A stretch of DNA of 64,000 nucleotides, taken from the NCBI RefSeq assembly GCF_003268275.1, contig NZ_QLYR01000001.1, forward strand, positions 558,001 through 622,000. The letters run 5' to 3'. This stretch comes from Hydrogeniiclostridium mannosilyticum (GTDB lineage Bacteria; Bacillota; Clostridia; Oscillospirales; Acutalibacteraceae). The notes below the pieces were generated by a model, which had not been told where the DNA came from, made no database searches, and saw only the letters and a list, made by a program, of their open reading frames with translations. The translations under genes and the position numbers were made by a program. Numbering within the stretch: the first letter of the stretch is position 1; every line of letters begins with the position of its first letter. This document shows positions 18,344 through 26,329 of the stretch, one piece after another.

Positions 18344-19308
18344 GACCGTTTTCCCCAATCCTCAGTCGGCACCGGAAGCTCTCCGACGATGGAGCGAACC
18401 AACTGCTCAGCCTCGCCGCTCTCGGCAGCGCCTCCCTGCAAAACCAGCCGATGCGCCAGGGCTGGGACCGCCAGCTCCTTAATATCCTCCGGCGTTACAA
18501 AATCCCGCCCCCGCACAAGGGCCAAAGCCTGTGAACACCGCAGCAATGCCAAAGTTCCGCGAGGGCTGACGCCGCCCGATATTTTTTGATGGCCGCGAGT
18601 TTTTGAAACGATTTGCTGGATATAATGAAGCAAATCCGTATGGATGTGGATCTGCGGGCATGCTTCGCGCAAGGCTACTATCTCATTTCCAGAGCATACA
18701 GGCTCCAGGCATCGAAGCGGATCCTGCCGCAAAAAACGCTCCAAAATTTGGTATTCCTCTTCATCGGACGGAAGTCCCAGCGACAATTTCAATAAAAAGC
18801 GATCCATTTGTGCCTCTGGGAGCGGAAAAGTGCCTGTCGTTTCTACAGGATTCTGCGTCGCAATTACAAAAAAGGGCTCCTCTAGCTCTCTCGTAACGCC
18901 ATCTACCGTAACCTGATGTTCCTCCATACATTCCAGTAAGCTGGACTGTGTTCGCGGCGTGGCGCGATTGATTTCATCCGCCAGTAAAATATTACAGAAT
19001 ACCGGGCCCGGATGAAAAACAAAACGCTCGCTTTTGCGGTCAAAAATATTGAGTCCAGTAATATCTGAGGGCAGTAAATCCGGCGTAAACTGGATTCTGC
19101 CGAACGTTGCCGAGACAGAACGAGCCAGCGCCTTTGCCATCATTGTTTTACCTGTACCGGGCAAATCCTCAAGCAGCACATGCCCCCCTGCCACTAAGGC
19201 CGACAAAATATATTCGGTTGCACGTTCACGCCCTACCAGCACTGCGGCGACATTTTGCTTCAGAGCCTCTATGCGCTCCTCCAAACTTTTTATCATCGCT
19301 TTATCCAA
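18340..19308 (-). CDS. MoxR family AAA+ ATPase
   Basis: 322 residues. Walker A GHVLLEDLPGTGKTMMAKAL, Walker B ILLADEINRATPRTQSSLLE, and sensor 1 ATQNPVETTGTFPLPEAQMDRF are all intact. MoxR ATPases work as chaperones that assemble or activate partner vWA proteins, here the coupled DUF58 gene. Start is TTG: AGAGGAG stands 8 bases before it, while the internal ATG at 19296 has no good site. First gene of the three-gene operon, with promoter at 19351-19379. Confidence 0.93.
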   Translation of the reverse strand: MDKAMIKSLEERIEALKQNVAAVLVGRERATEYILSALVAGGHVLLEDLPGTGKTMMAKALARSVSATFGRIQFTPDLLPSDITGLNIFDRKSERFVFHPGPVFCNILLADEINRATPRTQSSLLECMEEHQVTVDGVTRELEEPFFVIATQNPVETTGTFPLPEAQMDRFLLKLSLGLPSDEEEYQILERFLRQDPLRCLEPVCSGNEIVALREACPQIHIHTDLLHYIQQIVSKTRGHQKISGGVSPRGTLALLRCSQALALVRGRDFVTPEDIKELAVPALAHRLVLQGGAAESGEAEQLVRSIVGELPVPTEDWGKRS

Positions 19309-19350
19309 AATATAAGCTCCTCTCCCGTAAAATCCATTTAAAATAAATAT

Positions 19351-19379
19351 ATCTTACCATTTAATAAAACGATTTTCAA
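19351..19379 (-). promoter_or_regulatory. Sigma-A promoter of the MoxR operon
   Basis: Minus strand: -35 TTGAAA (19374-19379), 17-base spacer, -10 TAAGAT (19351-19356), about 35 bases before the TTG start. Confidence 0.65.
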
Positions 19380-19512
19380 TAAAAATCTCATATCATACCG
19401 TCCTTTTTCAAAAAAGCTTCCCCAACCCAACCGTATAAACAAAAAATAAAAAGGCCTCCGCAGCTTATTCATGCTTCGTGGCCCGGTAAAATTTTCATTT
19501 TAAAAAAGGCAA

Positions 19513-19546
19513 AAAAAACGATGAGGCTAAAACCTCATCGTTTTTT
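19513..19546 (-). terminator. Terminator after rplL
   Basis: A perfect 14-pair stem (19513-19526 with 19533-19546) bounded by A and T tracts, 22 bases past the rplL stop. It ends the ribosomal operon here instead of reading into rpoB. Confidence 0.92.
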
Positions 19547-19568
19547 ATTGAAGATCAAAATAGGTTAA

Positions 19569-19949
19569 TTATTTAACCTCGACTTCAGCGCCAGCCTCAG
19601 TCAGCTTTGCCTTGATAGACTCGGCGTCGTCTTTGGAAACGCCTTCCTTAACCGGCTTCGGAGCCTCGTCAACAACAGCCTTAGCCTCTTTCAGGCCGAG
19701 GCCGGTGATCTCGCGGACAACCTTGATGACCTGAATCTTGTTAGCGCCAGCGGACTTCAGGACTACGTCAAACTCGGTCTTCTCTTCAGCGGCAGGAGCA
19801 GCAGCAGCGCCAGCCGGAGCGGCAGCAACAGCAACCGGAGCAGCAGCGGACACGCCGAACTCCTCTTCGAGAGCCTTAACCAGCTCAGACAGCTCCAGAA
19901 CGGTAAGCGCTTTGACATCTTCAATCAGCTTTACAACTTTATCAGACAT
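19569..19949 (-). CDS. rplL: 50S ribosomal protein L7/L12
   Basis: The stalk protein that binds translation factors, present as dimers on L10. 126 residues, normal length. The N-terminal dimerisation helices ([21 protein letters not shown]), the Ala/Pro/Gly-rich hinge (about 35-55) and the factor-binding C-terminal domain ([39 protein letters not shown]) are all intact. It lies 39 bases after rplJ and ends in a strong terminator; rpoB does not follow. Confidence 0.98.
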   Translation of the reverse strand: MSDKVVKLIEDVKALTVLELSELVKALEEEFGVSAAAPVAVAAAPAGAAAAPAAEEKTEFDVVLKSAGANKIQVIKVVREITGLGLKEAKAVVDEAPKPVKEGVSKDDAESIKAKLTEAGAEVEVK

Positions 19950-19988
19950 TGTAATAAACCTCCAAAATAAATTTTAAATAAATAATTC

Positions 19989-20525
19989 TTAGGCTTCCGC
20001 GCCTTGCTTTTCAGCAATGGCATTCAATGCTACAACCAGACCTGTCAGGGTAGCATTCAAAACAGAAACAAACCCGGAGATTGGTGCATTCAAGCCGCCC
20101 AGGGCCTTTGCAACCAAAACCTCTTTCGGCGGCAGAGAAGCCAGTTCCTTTACGCCGTCGGCGTCCAAGGCCTTTCCCTCTACAAAGCCAGCCTTTACCT
20201 CAAAGCTCGGATTCTTCTCTGCATAAGCAGAAAGAATCTTCGCACAGGCAACATAATCCTCTGTGTTTGTCGCAATAGCGGTTGTTCCTTCCAGAACACC
20301 GTCCAGGCCTTCCAGACCCGCGTCATCCAGCGCACGCTTCAGCAGCGTATTCTTAACAACCTTGTACTCGCTGCCGGACTCTCTCAGCTCTTTACGAAGC
20401 TTTGTGTCGTCCGCCACAGTGATACCCTTGTAGTTTACGATGACACCGGTGCAGGAAGCCTTCAGACGCTCTGCAATTTCGGCAACCTGCTGCTTCTTTG
20501 CTTCCAGAATTTTCTCACTTGGCAA
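19989..20525 (-). CDS. rplJ: 50S ribosomal protein L10
   Basis: 178 residues; anchors the L7/L12 stalk to 23S rRNA and autoregulates its own mRNA. Motifs include VIVNYKGITVADDTKLRKEL and YKVVKNTLLKRAL, and the C-terminal helix that binds L12 dimers is present. The start is TTG: GGAGGTGA lies 6 bases upstream in the standard position. Its mRNA begins at its own promoter (20733-20761) and carries an L10 leader with an attenuator. Confidence 0.97.
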   Translation of the reverse strand: MPSEKILEAKKQQVAEIAERLKASCTGVIVNYKGITVADDTKLRKELRESGSEYKVVKNTLLKRALDDAGLEGLDGVLEGTTAIATNTEDYVACAKILSAYAEKNPSFEVKAGFVEGKALDADGVKELASLPPKEVLVAKALGGLNAPISGFVSVLNATLTGLVVALNAIAEKQGAEA

Positions 20526-20732
20526 TTGATTTCACCTCCATCACTCAAATACCAACGCATTGCATTTGGACTTCGACTGATGAACCCTCATCCATAAAAA
20601 ACACCCTTCCCGCATACCGCGAGAAGGGTGCAACAACACATCAATGTATGAAGTCGCCTCTATCCTCGGCAGGCAGGGAAAACCCTATTATGCAAACGCG
20701 CCTGCTGTCTTTGAATAAAGAACAGCATATTT
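20526..20732 (-). promoter_or_regulatory. L10 leader (ribosomal protein L10 autoregulatory RNA) with attenuator
   Basis: The ~200-base leader of rplJL contains AGACAGCAGG and the conserved-looking CCTGCCGAGG typical of Firmicutes L10 leaders. It ends in an intrinsic terminator: CACCCTTC..GAAGGGTG stem at 20602-20630 followed by TTTTTT. Excess L10 is expected to bind the leader and favour termination. Assigned from memory of the family; a covariance search would settle it. Confidence 0.8.
20602..20630 (-). terminator. Attenuator hairpin inside the L10 leader
   Basis: Minus strand: an 11-pair stem (20602-20613 with 20619-20630, one mismatch) followed by six Ts (20596-20601), ~70 bases before the rplJ start. 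Confidence 0.85.
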
Positions 20733-20761
20733 ATTTTACCATAAGAATATCAGCCTGTCAA
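20733..20761 (-). promoter_or_regulatory. Sigma-A promoter of rplJ-rplL
   Basis: Minus strand: consensus -35 TTGACA (20756-20761), 17-base spacer, -10 TAAAAT (20733-20738), starting inside the rplA-rplJ gap. Confidence 0.9.
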
Positions 20762-20775
20762 GTCTACAGCGGCAG

Positions 20776-21471
20776 TTATCCGCCAACCCTTGTCGGATTG
20801 ATACGCACACCGGGGCCCATGGTGCAGGCAACAACGCAGGAACGCACATACTGGCCCTTGCTAGCGGCGGGCTTCGCCTTAATGATTGCCCCCAACAGCG
20901 CATCAAAGTTCTGCTGAAGCTTTTCTGTACCGAAGGACACCTTGCCAATGGTGCAGTGAATAATGTTGGTTTTATCCAAGCGGTACTCAATTTTACCCGC
21001 CTTGGCCTCGGCAACAGCCTTGCCAATTTCGCGGGTAACTGTACCGGCCTTCGGGTTCGGCATCAAACCGCGGGGGCCGAGGATTTTACCAAGACGGCCG
21101 ACAAGGCCCATCATGTCCGGCGTAGTGATCAGAATATCAAAATCCATCCAGTTTTCCGTCTGGATTTTCTGAATCATCTCTTCAGCGCCGACAAACTCAG
21201 CACCGGCTTCTTCAGCCTCTTTTGCCGCATCGCCCTTGCAGATTGCCAGCACACGCACGGATTTACCGGTGCCGTTCGGCAGAACGATTGCGCCGCGGAC
21301 CTGCTGGTCGGCATGGCGGCTGTCAACGCCGAGCTTTACGTGAATTTCAACCGTCTCGTCAAATTTAGCCGTTCCGGTCTTTACGCAGAGATCGAGCGCT
21401 TCATTAACATCATAAAGTTTGCTGCGGTCAACAAGCTTTGCGCTGTCGACATATTTCTTACCATGTTTCAT
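20776..21471 (-). CDS. rplA: 50S ribosomal protein L1
   Basis: 231 residues, normal length; binds 23S rRNA at the E-site stalk and helps release deacylated tRNA. Family segments: [63 protein letters not shown] lies 7 bases before the ATG. It is 55 bases downstream of rplK in the usual rplKA order. Confidence 0.98.
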   Translation of the reverse strand: MKHGKKYVDSAKLVDRSKLYDVNEALDLCVKTGTAKFDETVEIHVKLGVDSRHADQQVRGAIVLPNGTGKSVRVLAICKGDAAKEAEEAGAEFVGAEEMIQKIQTENWMDFDILITTPDMMGLVGRLGKILGPRGLMPNPKAGTVTREIGKAVAEAKAGKIEYRLDKTNIIHCTIGKVSFGTEKLQQNFDALLGAIIKAKPAASKGQYVRSCVVACTMGPGVRINPTRVGG

Positions 21472-21526
21472 TGGATTTCCTCCCTATAAGTGGTAAAATC
21501 GGATCTGTTCCTCCCACTTGGGTGAA

Positions 21527-21952
21527 TCAGTCTACGACTTCGACGCCCATGCTGCGTGCGGTACCCGCAACCATGCTCATGGCACTTTCTAAGCTCGCCG
21601 CATTCAGATCAGGCATTTTTTGTTCTGCGATCTTTTGAACCTGCTCACGGGTAATCTTTGCTACCTTCGTCTTATTCGGGGCCCCGGAACCGCTTTCGAT
21701 GTTGCAGGCCTTTTTAATCAGAACTGCCGCGGGGGGAGTTTTGGTAACAAAGGTAAACGAACGGTCGGCATACACCGTAATAATAACCGGGATAATAAGA
21801 CCCACGTCATTTTTAGTCCGCTCATTAAATTCCTTTGTAAAAGCCATAATGTTCACGCCGTGCTGACCAAGAGCCGGTCCAACAGGCGGCGCCGGTGTTG
21901 CTTTGCCGGCCGGGATCTGGAGCTTAATCAAGCCCGTTACCTTTTGAGCCAT
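21527..21952 (-). CDS. rplK: 50S ribosomal protein L11
   Basis: 141 residues, the standard length; part of the GTPase-associated centre. The start [20 protein letters not shown] is the family N-terminus, and GGAGGTG stands 8 bases upstream of ATG at 21952. The frame runs on to 22033 but that extension is leader sequence containing a hairpin (21987-22007). [16 protein letters not shown] and RSMGVEV are conserved. Confidence 0.98.
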   Translation of the reverse strand: MAQKVTGLIKLQIPAGKATPAPPVGPALGQHGVNIMAFTKEFNERTKNDVGLIIPVIITVYADRSFTFVTKTPPAAVLIKKACNIESGSGAPNKTKVAKITREQVQKIAEQKMPDLNAASLESAMSMVAGTARSMGVEVVD

Positions 21953-21986
21953 TTTCTTTGCACCTCCAAAATTCGTGGTAAATGGC

Positions 21987-22007
21987 GGAACCGAAGAAAA
22001 CGGTTCC
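21987..22007 (-). promoter_or_regulatory. Hairpin in the rplK leader
   Basis: A 7-pair stem (GGAACCG/CGGTTCC) with a 7-base loop lies 35 bases upstream of rplK, next to a GGGAC/GTCCC palindrome near 22015-22027. It has no T-run. It may be a translational control site for L1 or L11, as ribosomal leaders often are, but I cannot identify it. Confidence 0.35.
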
Positions 22008-22102
22008 TCCCACAGGGGACGTCGTCCCTCCAATAATAAGCGGTTGCCCGCATATTAACTAAAGTGATCGCCGGATGATCCTTATAAATTACCCGGTATT
22101 CC

Positions 22103-22624
22103 TTATCCGACCAGCTCAGCCTGCATAAGCTCAAGCTCTACAGGCGTCTCACGGCCGAACATAGACACCATAACGCGGACGCGGTTTTTCTCCTCGTCGA
22201 CTTCTTCCACCGTGCCAACAAAGCCTTCCAGCGGACCGTCGATAATCTGCACAGAGTCTCCCACCGCATAGGCAACCTCAACCGACTTAGTCTCTACGCC
22301 GAGCTTGGCCACTTCCTCGTCGGAAAGCGGAATCGGCTTTGAAGACGGGCCAACAAACCCCGTACAGCCGCGGATATTGCGGACAACATACCACGATTCG
22401 TCGGTCAGCACCATTTTTACCAGCACATAGCCGGGAAAAATTTTGCGCTCGACTTCCCGTTTTTTATTGTCCTTAATCTCGGTTACCGTTTCGGTCGGCA
22501 CGCGGATCTCCTGGATCAAGTCGCCCATGGAACGGTTTTCCACCGTTTTTTCCAGGTTTGAAGCTACTTTATTCTCATAGCCGGAATAGGTATGAACAAC
22601 ATACCATTTTCCTTCCTCAGGCAT
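22103..22624 (-). CDS. nusG: Transcription termination/antitermination protein NusG
   Basis: 173 residues: N-terminal NGN domain (WYVVHTYSGYENKVASNLEK, and KIFPGYVLVKMVLTDESWYVV) and C-terminal KOW domain (GDSVQIIDGPLEGFVGTVEEV). It binds RNA polymerase to tune pausing and link transcription with translation. GGAGGA precedes the ATG. It stands between secE and rplK, as in most Firmicutes. Confidence 0.98.
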   Translation of the reverse strand: MPEEGKWYVVHTYSGYENKVASNLEKTVENRSMGDLIQEIRVPTETVTEIKDNKKREVERKIFPGYVLVKMVLTDESWYVVRNIRGCTGFVGPSSKPIPLSDEEVAKLGVETKSVEVAYAVGDSVQIIDGPLEGFVGTVEEVDEEKNRVRVMVSMFGRETPVELELMQAELVG

Positions 22625-22724
22625 TATAAGATTCCTCCGCTCTTTCCGCTAATGCGGATTTCAAGATTAGCAGTAAACGCACTGCTTGGAAACTGCACCC
22701 GGCCAACAGCGCCCGAAGGCCCCG

Positions 22725-22964
22725 TTATACCGCGCTGACGTCCATAATCAGCGCCAGCAGGCGGACCAGCACAAAATCCAGTCCAAAGATAAAAATCCCA
22801 ATGACAATAATCGCTGCCAAAACAATGCCGGTGTTCTTAAACACAGACTTCGGGGTAGGCCATACGATCTTTTTAACCTCGTTTTTTACATCGCCCAGGA
22901 ATTTCGTTATTTTCTTCCAGGCTCTGACCAAAACGTTAGGCTTTTTTGCCGTTGACTCAGCCAT
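22725..22964 (-). CDS. secE: Preprotein translocase subunit SecE
   Basis: 79 residues, the short single-helix Gram-positive form. The amphipathic WKKITKFLGDVKNEVKKIVWP segment with the conserved W-P before the membrane helix (IVLAAIIVIGIFIFGLDFVLV) is the SecE signature. It clamps SecY in the membrane. Between rpmG and nusG as expected. Confidence 0.96.
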   Translation of the reverse strand: MAESTAKKPNVLVRAWKKITKFLGDVKNEVKKIVWPTPKSVFKNTGIVLAAIIVIGIFIFGLDFVLVRLLALIMDVSAV

Positions 22965-22987
22965 TCTTCAGCGTCCTCCTGTCCGGA

Positions 22988-23137
22988 TTACTTTGTCTCC
23001 CTGTGCAGCGTGTGTTTTCTGCAGAAGCGGCAATACTTATTCATTTCAAGCCGATCCGGGTCGTTTTTCTTGTTTTTCATCGTGTTGTAATTGCGCTGTT
23101 TGCACTCCGTGCAAGCTAAAACCACTTTCACTCTCAT
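22988..23137 (-). CDS. rpmG: 50S ribosomal protein L33
   Basis: A 49-residue gene: [19 protein letters not shown], then [16 protein letters not shown], ending in CRFC and KHTLHRETK. The CxxC pairs (CTEC and CRFC) make it the zinc-binding form of L33. GGAGGTG lies before the ATG. It is the first gene of the rpmG-secE-nusG operon, the usual order in Clostridia and Bacilli. Confidence 0.97.
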   Translation of the reverse strand: MRVKVVLACTECKQRNYNTMKNKKNDPDRLEMNKYCRFCRKHTLHRETK

Positions 23138-23159
23138 GACGGCACCTCCCGTTTTACGG

Positions 23160-23225
23160 AAAAAATTTAGATCCTAATTGGGGATCTCAGCCTCCCTCTA
23201 AAAGGGGACAAAAAAATAACCCCTT
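23160..23225 (-). promoter_or_regulatory. Leader hairpins before rpmG (possible attenuator)
   Basis: Two hairpins lie between promoter and gene. One is AAAAGGGG/CCCCTTTT enclosing a T-rich loop (about 23199-23225). The other is AGATCC/GGATCT (23169-23187) followed by ATTTTTT, which looks like a weak intrinsic terminator. This may be an attenuation site; there is no known class I can attach. Confidence 0.4.
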
Positions 23226-23241
23226 TTACTGAGGTGAGATA

Positions 23242-23270
23242 AGTATAACACATCTCCGGCCTTCTGTCAA
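23242..23270 (-). promoter_or_regulatory. Sigma-A promoter of the rpmG-secE-nusG operon
   Basis: Minus strand: -35 TTGACA (23265-23270), 17-base spacer, -10 TATACT (23242-23247), about 100 bases before rpmG. Confidence 0.9.
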
Positions 23271-23347
23271 GTTTTTTCATGATAAAGGGCCCGCTCTCTC
23301 ATTTTCAAGGGAGCAGTGCCATTTCTCCATGGATTTTATTTTCGAAA

Positions 23348-23442
23348 GGAAATGGGGCCGATGCGTTTCCGCCGGCCGGAAAGCCCTTGGCCGGGCGGCG
23401 GCCAGAGCGAACAGCGCCTCTAGTCTCTTCGGCCCCGTTTCC
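23348..23442 (-). terminator. Long structured 3' element after the hypothetical gene
   Basis: A 14-pair outer stem (23348-23361 with 23429-23442, one G-T pair) encloses an inner GC-rich stem (CCGCC..GGCC with GGCC..GGCGG). It begins 4 bases past the stop of the gene at 23446-24252. No clear T-run follows. I list it as a likely 3' end structure rather than a proven terminator. Confidence 0.4.
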
Positions 23443-23445
23443 CGC

Positions 23446-24252
23446 TTATCTTTTTTTATTCTGATTCCGGTACTCCAGCGCGTCCGCCACCACCTTGGAC
23501 TGCTTTTTCACCTTTTCCGGCTTTACCTTTTTTCCCTTCATCTTCAGGCCTGCCTTATACCCCTTGGCCATATCCTCGGTAAAATGCGGGGCGAGTTTTT
23601 CCTGAACGGCGGCAGGCTCCAGCGAATTGAGCAGAATAATGGTCAAAATGGAACGAACATCCATGTCCCCGTTTTCATAAAGCTCATTGAATATGCCGGC
23701 CAGTTTTTCAACCTGCTCCGGCGTCCCCGAGGCGAGAAGCCCCTGCACAACAGGAACAACCTCTTCGCGGGCAAAGGCAACATTGCGGATATCTCCGTAT
23801 TTGACGCGCTCCTCCAGCATCTTCCCCTTCAGAGAGGGCTCCAGGTTCACCAGCCTATTAAAAAAGAACACTGGATCCGGGTTATTTTCCTCATCCTTGC
23901 GGCGGCGTTTCTTGGCAGTCTGTAGCGCGGCCACACGTTTTGGGCCCTGAATGGTATTTGCGAAATCAGCCGCAATGTCCGCCGCCGTCGCCATGTCGTT
24001 TTCCGCGGGGTCATACAGCCACACAGAAAGCGACCGCCAAGAAGAAACCGCCCCCTCCTCGTCTGCTGTGCCGCTGCGCAGCTCGAACCGCTTTTTTTGC
24101 GTGTCGAACAGCACGCTGTAGCGCAGGTTTTCATTTGCGTAATAAGCGGCCGGGCCCTTGTCCTCCGTGCCGTTTTCCAGTCGGGTAAACTCCTGCTCCC
24201 GCAGGGCCTCGCCTACCTTTTCCGCGATGAGCTCAAATGCTTTTTGATCCAA
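23446..24252 (-). CDS. Hypothetical protein of 268 residues
   Basis: I do not recognise the family. The N-terminal half (about 1-110) looks like a mixed alpha/beta domain (AFELIAEKVGEALREQEFTR, YSVLFDTQKKRFELRSG, WRSLSVWLYDPAENDMATAA). A highly basic stretch AAKKRRRKDEENN-like (about 120-125) follows, then an all-helical part and a lysine-rich tail (KMKGKKVKPEKVKKQSK). No signal peptide or membrane helix. It stands alone on the minus strand between the ribosomal operon and ddl; the basic patches suggest nucleic acid binding, but this is inference. Confidence 0.75.
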   Translation of the reverse strand: MDQKAFELIAEKVGEALREQEFTRLENGTEDKGPAAYYANENLRYSVLFDTQKKRFELRSGTADEEGAVSSWRSLSVWLYDPAENDMATAADIAADFANTIQGPKRVAALQTAKKRRRKDEENNPDPVFFFNRLVNLEPSLKGKMLEERVKYGDIRNVAFAREEVVPVVQGLLASGTPEQVEKLAGIFNELYENGDMDVRSILTIILLNSLEPAAVQEKLAPHFTEDMAKGYKAGLKMKGKKVKPEKVKKQSKVVADALEYRNQNKKR

Positions 24253-24394
24253 TTTTTATCACTCCGTTTTATTTCCAAAGCAGCCGCTTATGGACTTCTT
24301 TACACGCTCGTTCAAAAGATTCTGACCGAATAGGTAGCTTTATTATACTACATAATTTAAGCTTTGTCACCATACTATTTAGTAAATGTTGCGA

Positions 24395-24423
24395 TTGCGC
24401 CCTTCCATGAAATATGGTATGAT
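24395..24423 (+). promoter_or_regulatory. Sigma-A promoter of the ddl-argS gene set
   Basis: -35 TTGCGC (24395-24400), 17-base spacer, -10 TATGAT (24418-24423). Transcription would start near 24430, leaving a ~170-base leader. Confidence 0.6.
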
Positions 24424-24511
24424 TAAAATTCAATTATAATAGGTTATTTTTTACATCTGAAGCCATACAGTTTCAGCATATGGCGGCAATTCCCACTATG
24501 CATAAAATAAC

Positions 24512-24565
24512 GGCGGCCCGCCGCCTATGCCAGGCGTTTTTGAAAGATGGGCATAGCCTGCCGCC
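24512..24565 (+). promoter_or_regulatory. Attenuator-like alternative hairpins in the ddl leader
   Basis: A short terminator-like hairpin CGCCT-atgcc-AGGCG (24522-24536) runs into TTTTT (24537-24541). The same 5' arm can instead pair with GGCATAG (24550-24556), with GGCGGC/GCCGCC (24512-24517 with 24560-24565) closing a larger stem. The two folds exclude each other, as in transcription attenuation. Confidence 0.5.
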
Positions 24566-24598
24566 CTAAAATATGAGGTTTGATTTTGGAGGTACTTT

Positions 24599-25699
24599 AT
24601 GAAAAAAAGAGTCGCTGTATTATTTGGAGGCTGTTCTTCCGAGCACGAGGTTTCCTTGCTTTCCGCCAGCGCCATTCTCCGCAACCTGTCGTCTGAGCGC
24701 TATGAGGTGCTCCGCGTCGGCATTACAAAGGAAGGCGCCTGGTACCTGACGCCCGCCACTCCGGATCAGATCGCTTCCGGTGAATGGGCCTCCCTTGCTG
24801 GAAACCGCACCGCGTTTCTTTCTCCCGACCGCAGTTTTCACGGCATCATCGCCGCAGCTGAAGACAACCGCTGTGAAGAGCCCGCCACCGTATCCATGCA
24901 GTGCCTGCCGGTAGACGTTGTTTTTCCGGTTCTGCACGGCAAAAACGGTGAGGACGGTACCATTCAGGGCCTGCTGGACCTGGCCGGTATTCCCTATGTA
25001 GGCTGTGGGACCCTGGCCTCCGCCATGTGCATGGACAAGGCCGTGACCCACACCATCCTTCGCTCCGCCGGTATCCACCAGGCAGATTATCTGTGGTTCT
25101 ATATCTCCAGCTATGAGCGGGACCCGGGCACCATCCGCGGCAAAGTACGTGACCGGTTGGGCTACCCCGTCTTTGTCAAGCCCGCCAACGCCGGCTCCTC
25201 CGTGGGGGTCAGCAAGGTCCGCTGCGAGGAGGAACTGGATGCCGCGATCAAGCGCGCGGCGCATGAAGACGGCAAGGTGGTTGTTGAAGAGGCTATTGCC
25301 GGCCAGGAAGTGGAGTGCGCCGTTTTGGGCAACGCCTCCCCGGAGGCTACCATCGTTGGAGAAATTTCTTCCTCTGCTGATTTCTACGACTATGACGACA
25401 AGTATGTCAACGGCACCTCCCGTCTGTATATTCCGGCCCGTGTCTCCAAGGAGGTCAGCAACCAAATCCGCGAAACCGCGGCAAGGGCCTATCGAATGCT
25501 CGGCTGCACCGGTCTTGCCCGCGTGGATTTCTTCGTCCGCAACGGTGAAGAAGTCATTCTCAATGAGCTCAACACCATGCCTGGCTTTACCAGCATCAGC
25601 ATGTATCCCAAGCTCTGGGAGGCTGTGGGGAAAAGCTTCAGCACCCTGGCAGACGACCTGATTGCGCTGGCTTTTGAGCGCCATGGAACCGGCGCCTGA
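24599..25699 (+). CDS. ddl: D-alanine--D-alanine ligase
   Basis: ATP-grasp enzyme, 366 residues, making D-Ala-D-Ala for peptidoglycan. The N-terminus MKKRVAVLFGGCSSEHEVSL, the ATP-grasp lysine segment (YPVFVKPANAGSSVGVSKV), the omega-loop ADFYDYDDKY and the metal-binding LNELNTMPGFTSISMYPKLW are all present. The FYDYDDKY omega-loop is the type found in D-Ala ligases rather than the D-lactate ligases, so ordinary Ddl is favoured; a D-serine variant is less likely. GGAGGT precedes the ATG by 6 bases. Head of the ddl-DUF1934-argS-MetH-like set. Confidence 0.95.
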   Translation: MKKRVAVLFGGCSSEHEVSLLSASAILRNLSSERYEVLRVGITKEGAWYLTPATPDQIASGEWASLAGNRTAFLSPDRSFHGIIAAAEDNRCEEPATVSMQCLPVDVVFPVLHGKNGEDGTIQGLLDLAGIPYVGCGTLASAMCMDKAVTHTILRSAGIHQADYLWFYISSYERDPGTIRGKVRDRLGYPVFVKPANAGSSVGVSKVRCEEELDAAIKRAAHEDGKVVVEEAIAGQEVECAVLGNASPEATIVGEISSSADFYDYDDKYVNGTSRLYIPARVSKEVSNQIRETAARAYRMLGCTGLARVDFFVRNGEEVILNELNTMPGFTSISMYPKLWEAVGKSFSTLADDLIALAFERHGTGA

Positions 25700-25732
25700 G
25701 CTTAAAAAATTAAAATAAAAGGAAACTTGTTT

Positions 25733-26266
25733 ATGCAAGAAAATTATTTAATCTCCATCATCGGCCGCCAGAACGTAGACGGCGAGCTTGGAGAAGTCCG
25801 TGTTACCACGGTCGGCGATTATATCAAAAAAAACGGTAAACAGTATATCGTCTATAAGGAATACGACGAAAATCAGACCAGACCAAGAACCTCTATCCTT
25901 AAAGTGGAAAAGGATAAAATGACGATGATCCGCGGCGATGATGACCGCACCCGGTTAATTCTGGAAAACGGCAAGCGCCACCTGTGCCAGTACGATACCG
26001 GCTTCGGCACCATGACCATCGGCGTGTTTACCCAGAGCCTGCTTAACGAGCTCCACGAAAAAGGCGGCGTGCTGAAGGCCTCTTATACACTGGATGTAAA
26101 CGCCAATCTGTCCAGCTACAACGAAATCGCCATCTCTGTCAAGGAAACCGGCCTCAAACAAAACGAGCAGGAAGAGCAGGCGCTCAAAACCAAAAAACCA
26201 ATTCGGCTGAAGGCACGCATCCGGCAGGCTCCCGGCGAACAAAATGAGGAACCCGCCGGGCAGTAA
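25733..26266 (+). CDS. DUF1934 (YwiB-like) beta-barrel protein
   Basis: 177 residues of the DUF1934 family, a small lipocalin-like barrel: YLISIIGRQNVDGELGEVRV, then KVEKDKMTMIRGDD and FGTMTIGVFTQSL are its typical strands. The frame is open from a TTG at 25727, but ATG at 25733 has AAGGA 9 bases upstream and gives the usual N-terminus. B. subtilis ywiB likewise lies next to argS; the family's function is unknown. The C-terminal ~40 residues are charged and extra. Confidence 0.88.
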   Translation: MQENYLISIIGRQNVDGELGEVRVTTVGDYIKKNGKQYIVYKEYDENQTRPRTSILKVEKDKMTMIRGDDDRTRLILENGKRHLCQYDTGFGTMTIGVFTQSLLNELHEKGGVLKASYTLDVNANLSSYNEIAISVKETGLKQNEQEEQALKTKKPIRLKARIRQAPGEQNEEPAGQ

Positions 26267-26329
26267 CGGCTCCCATAGGGACCGGGAATATTAAAAACCA
26301 CGAAACACGAAAGGCGTGAACAGACACAT

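Larger units (their letters stand above)
24253..24598. other. 346-base divergent region: ddl promoter and structured leader
   Basis: AT-rich between 24253 and 24470 with the ddl promoter at 24395-24423; then a GC-rich leader with alternative hairpins (24512-24565). No small gene is supported here. Confidence 0.6.

Noticed and set aside
24620-25738. 372-codon minus-strand open frame
   Set aside because: Exact antisense of ddl, with glycine/alanine-rich low-information sequence; a shadow.
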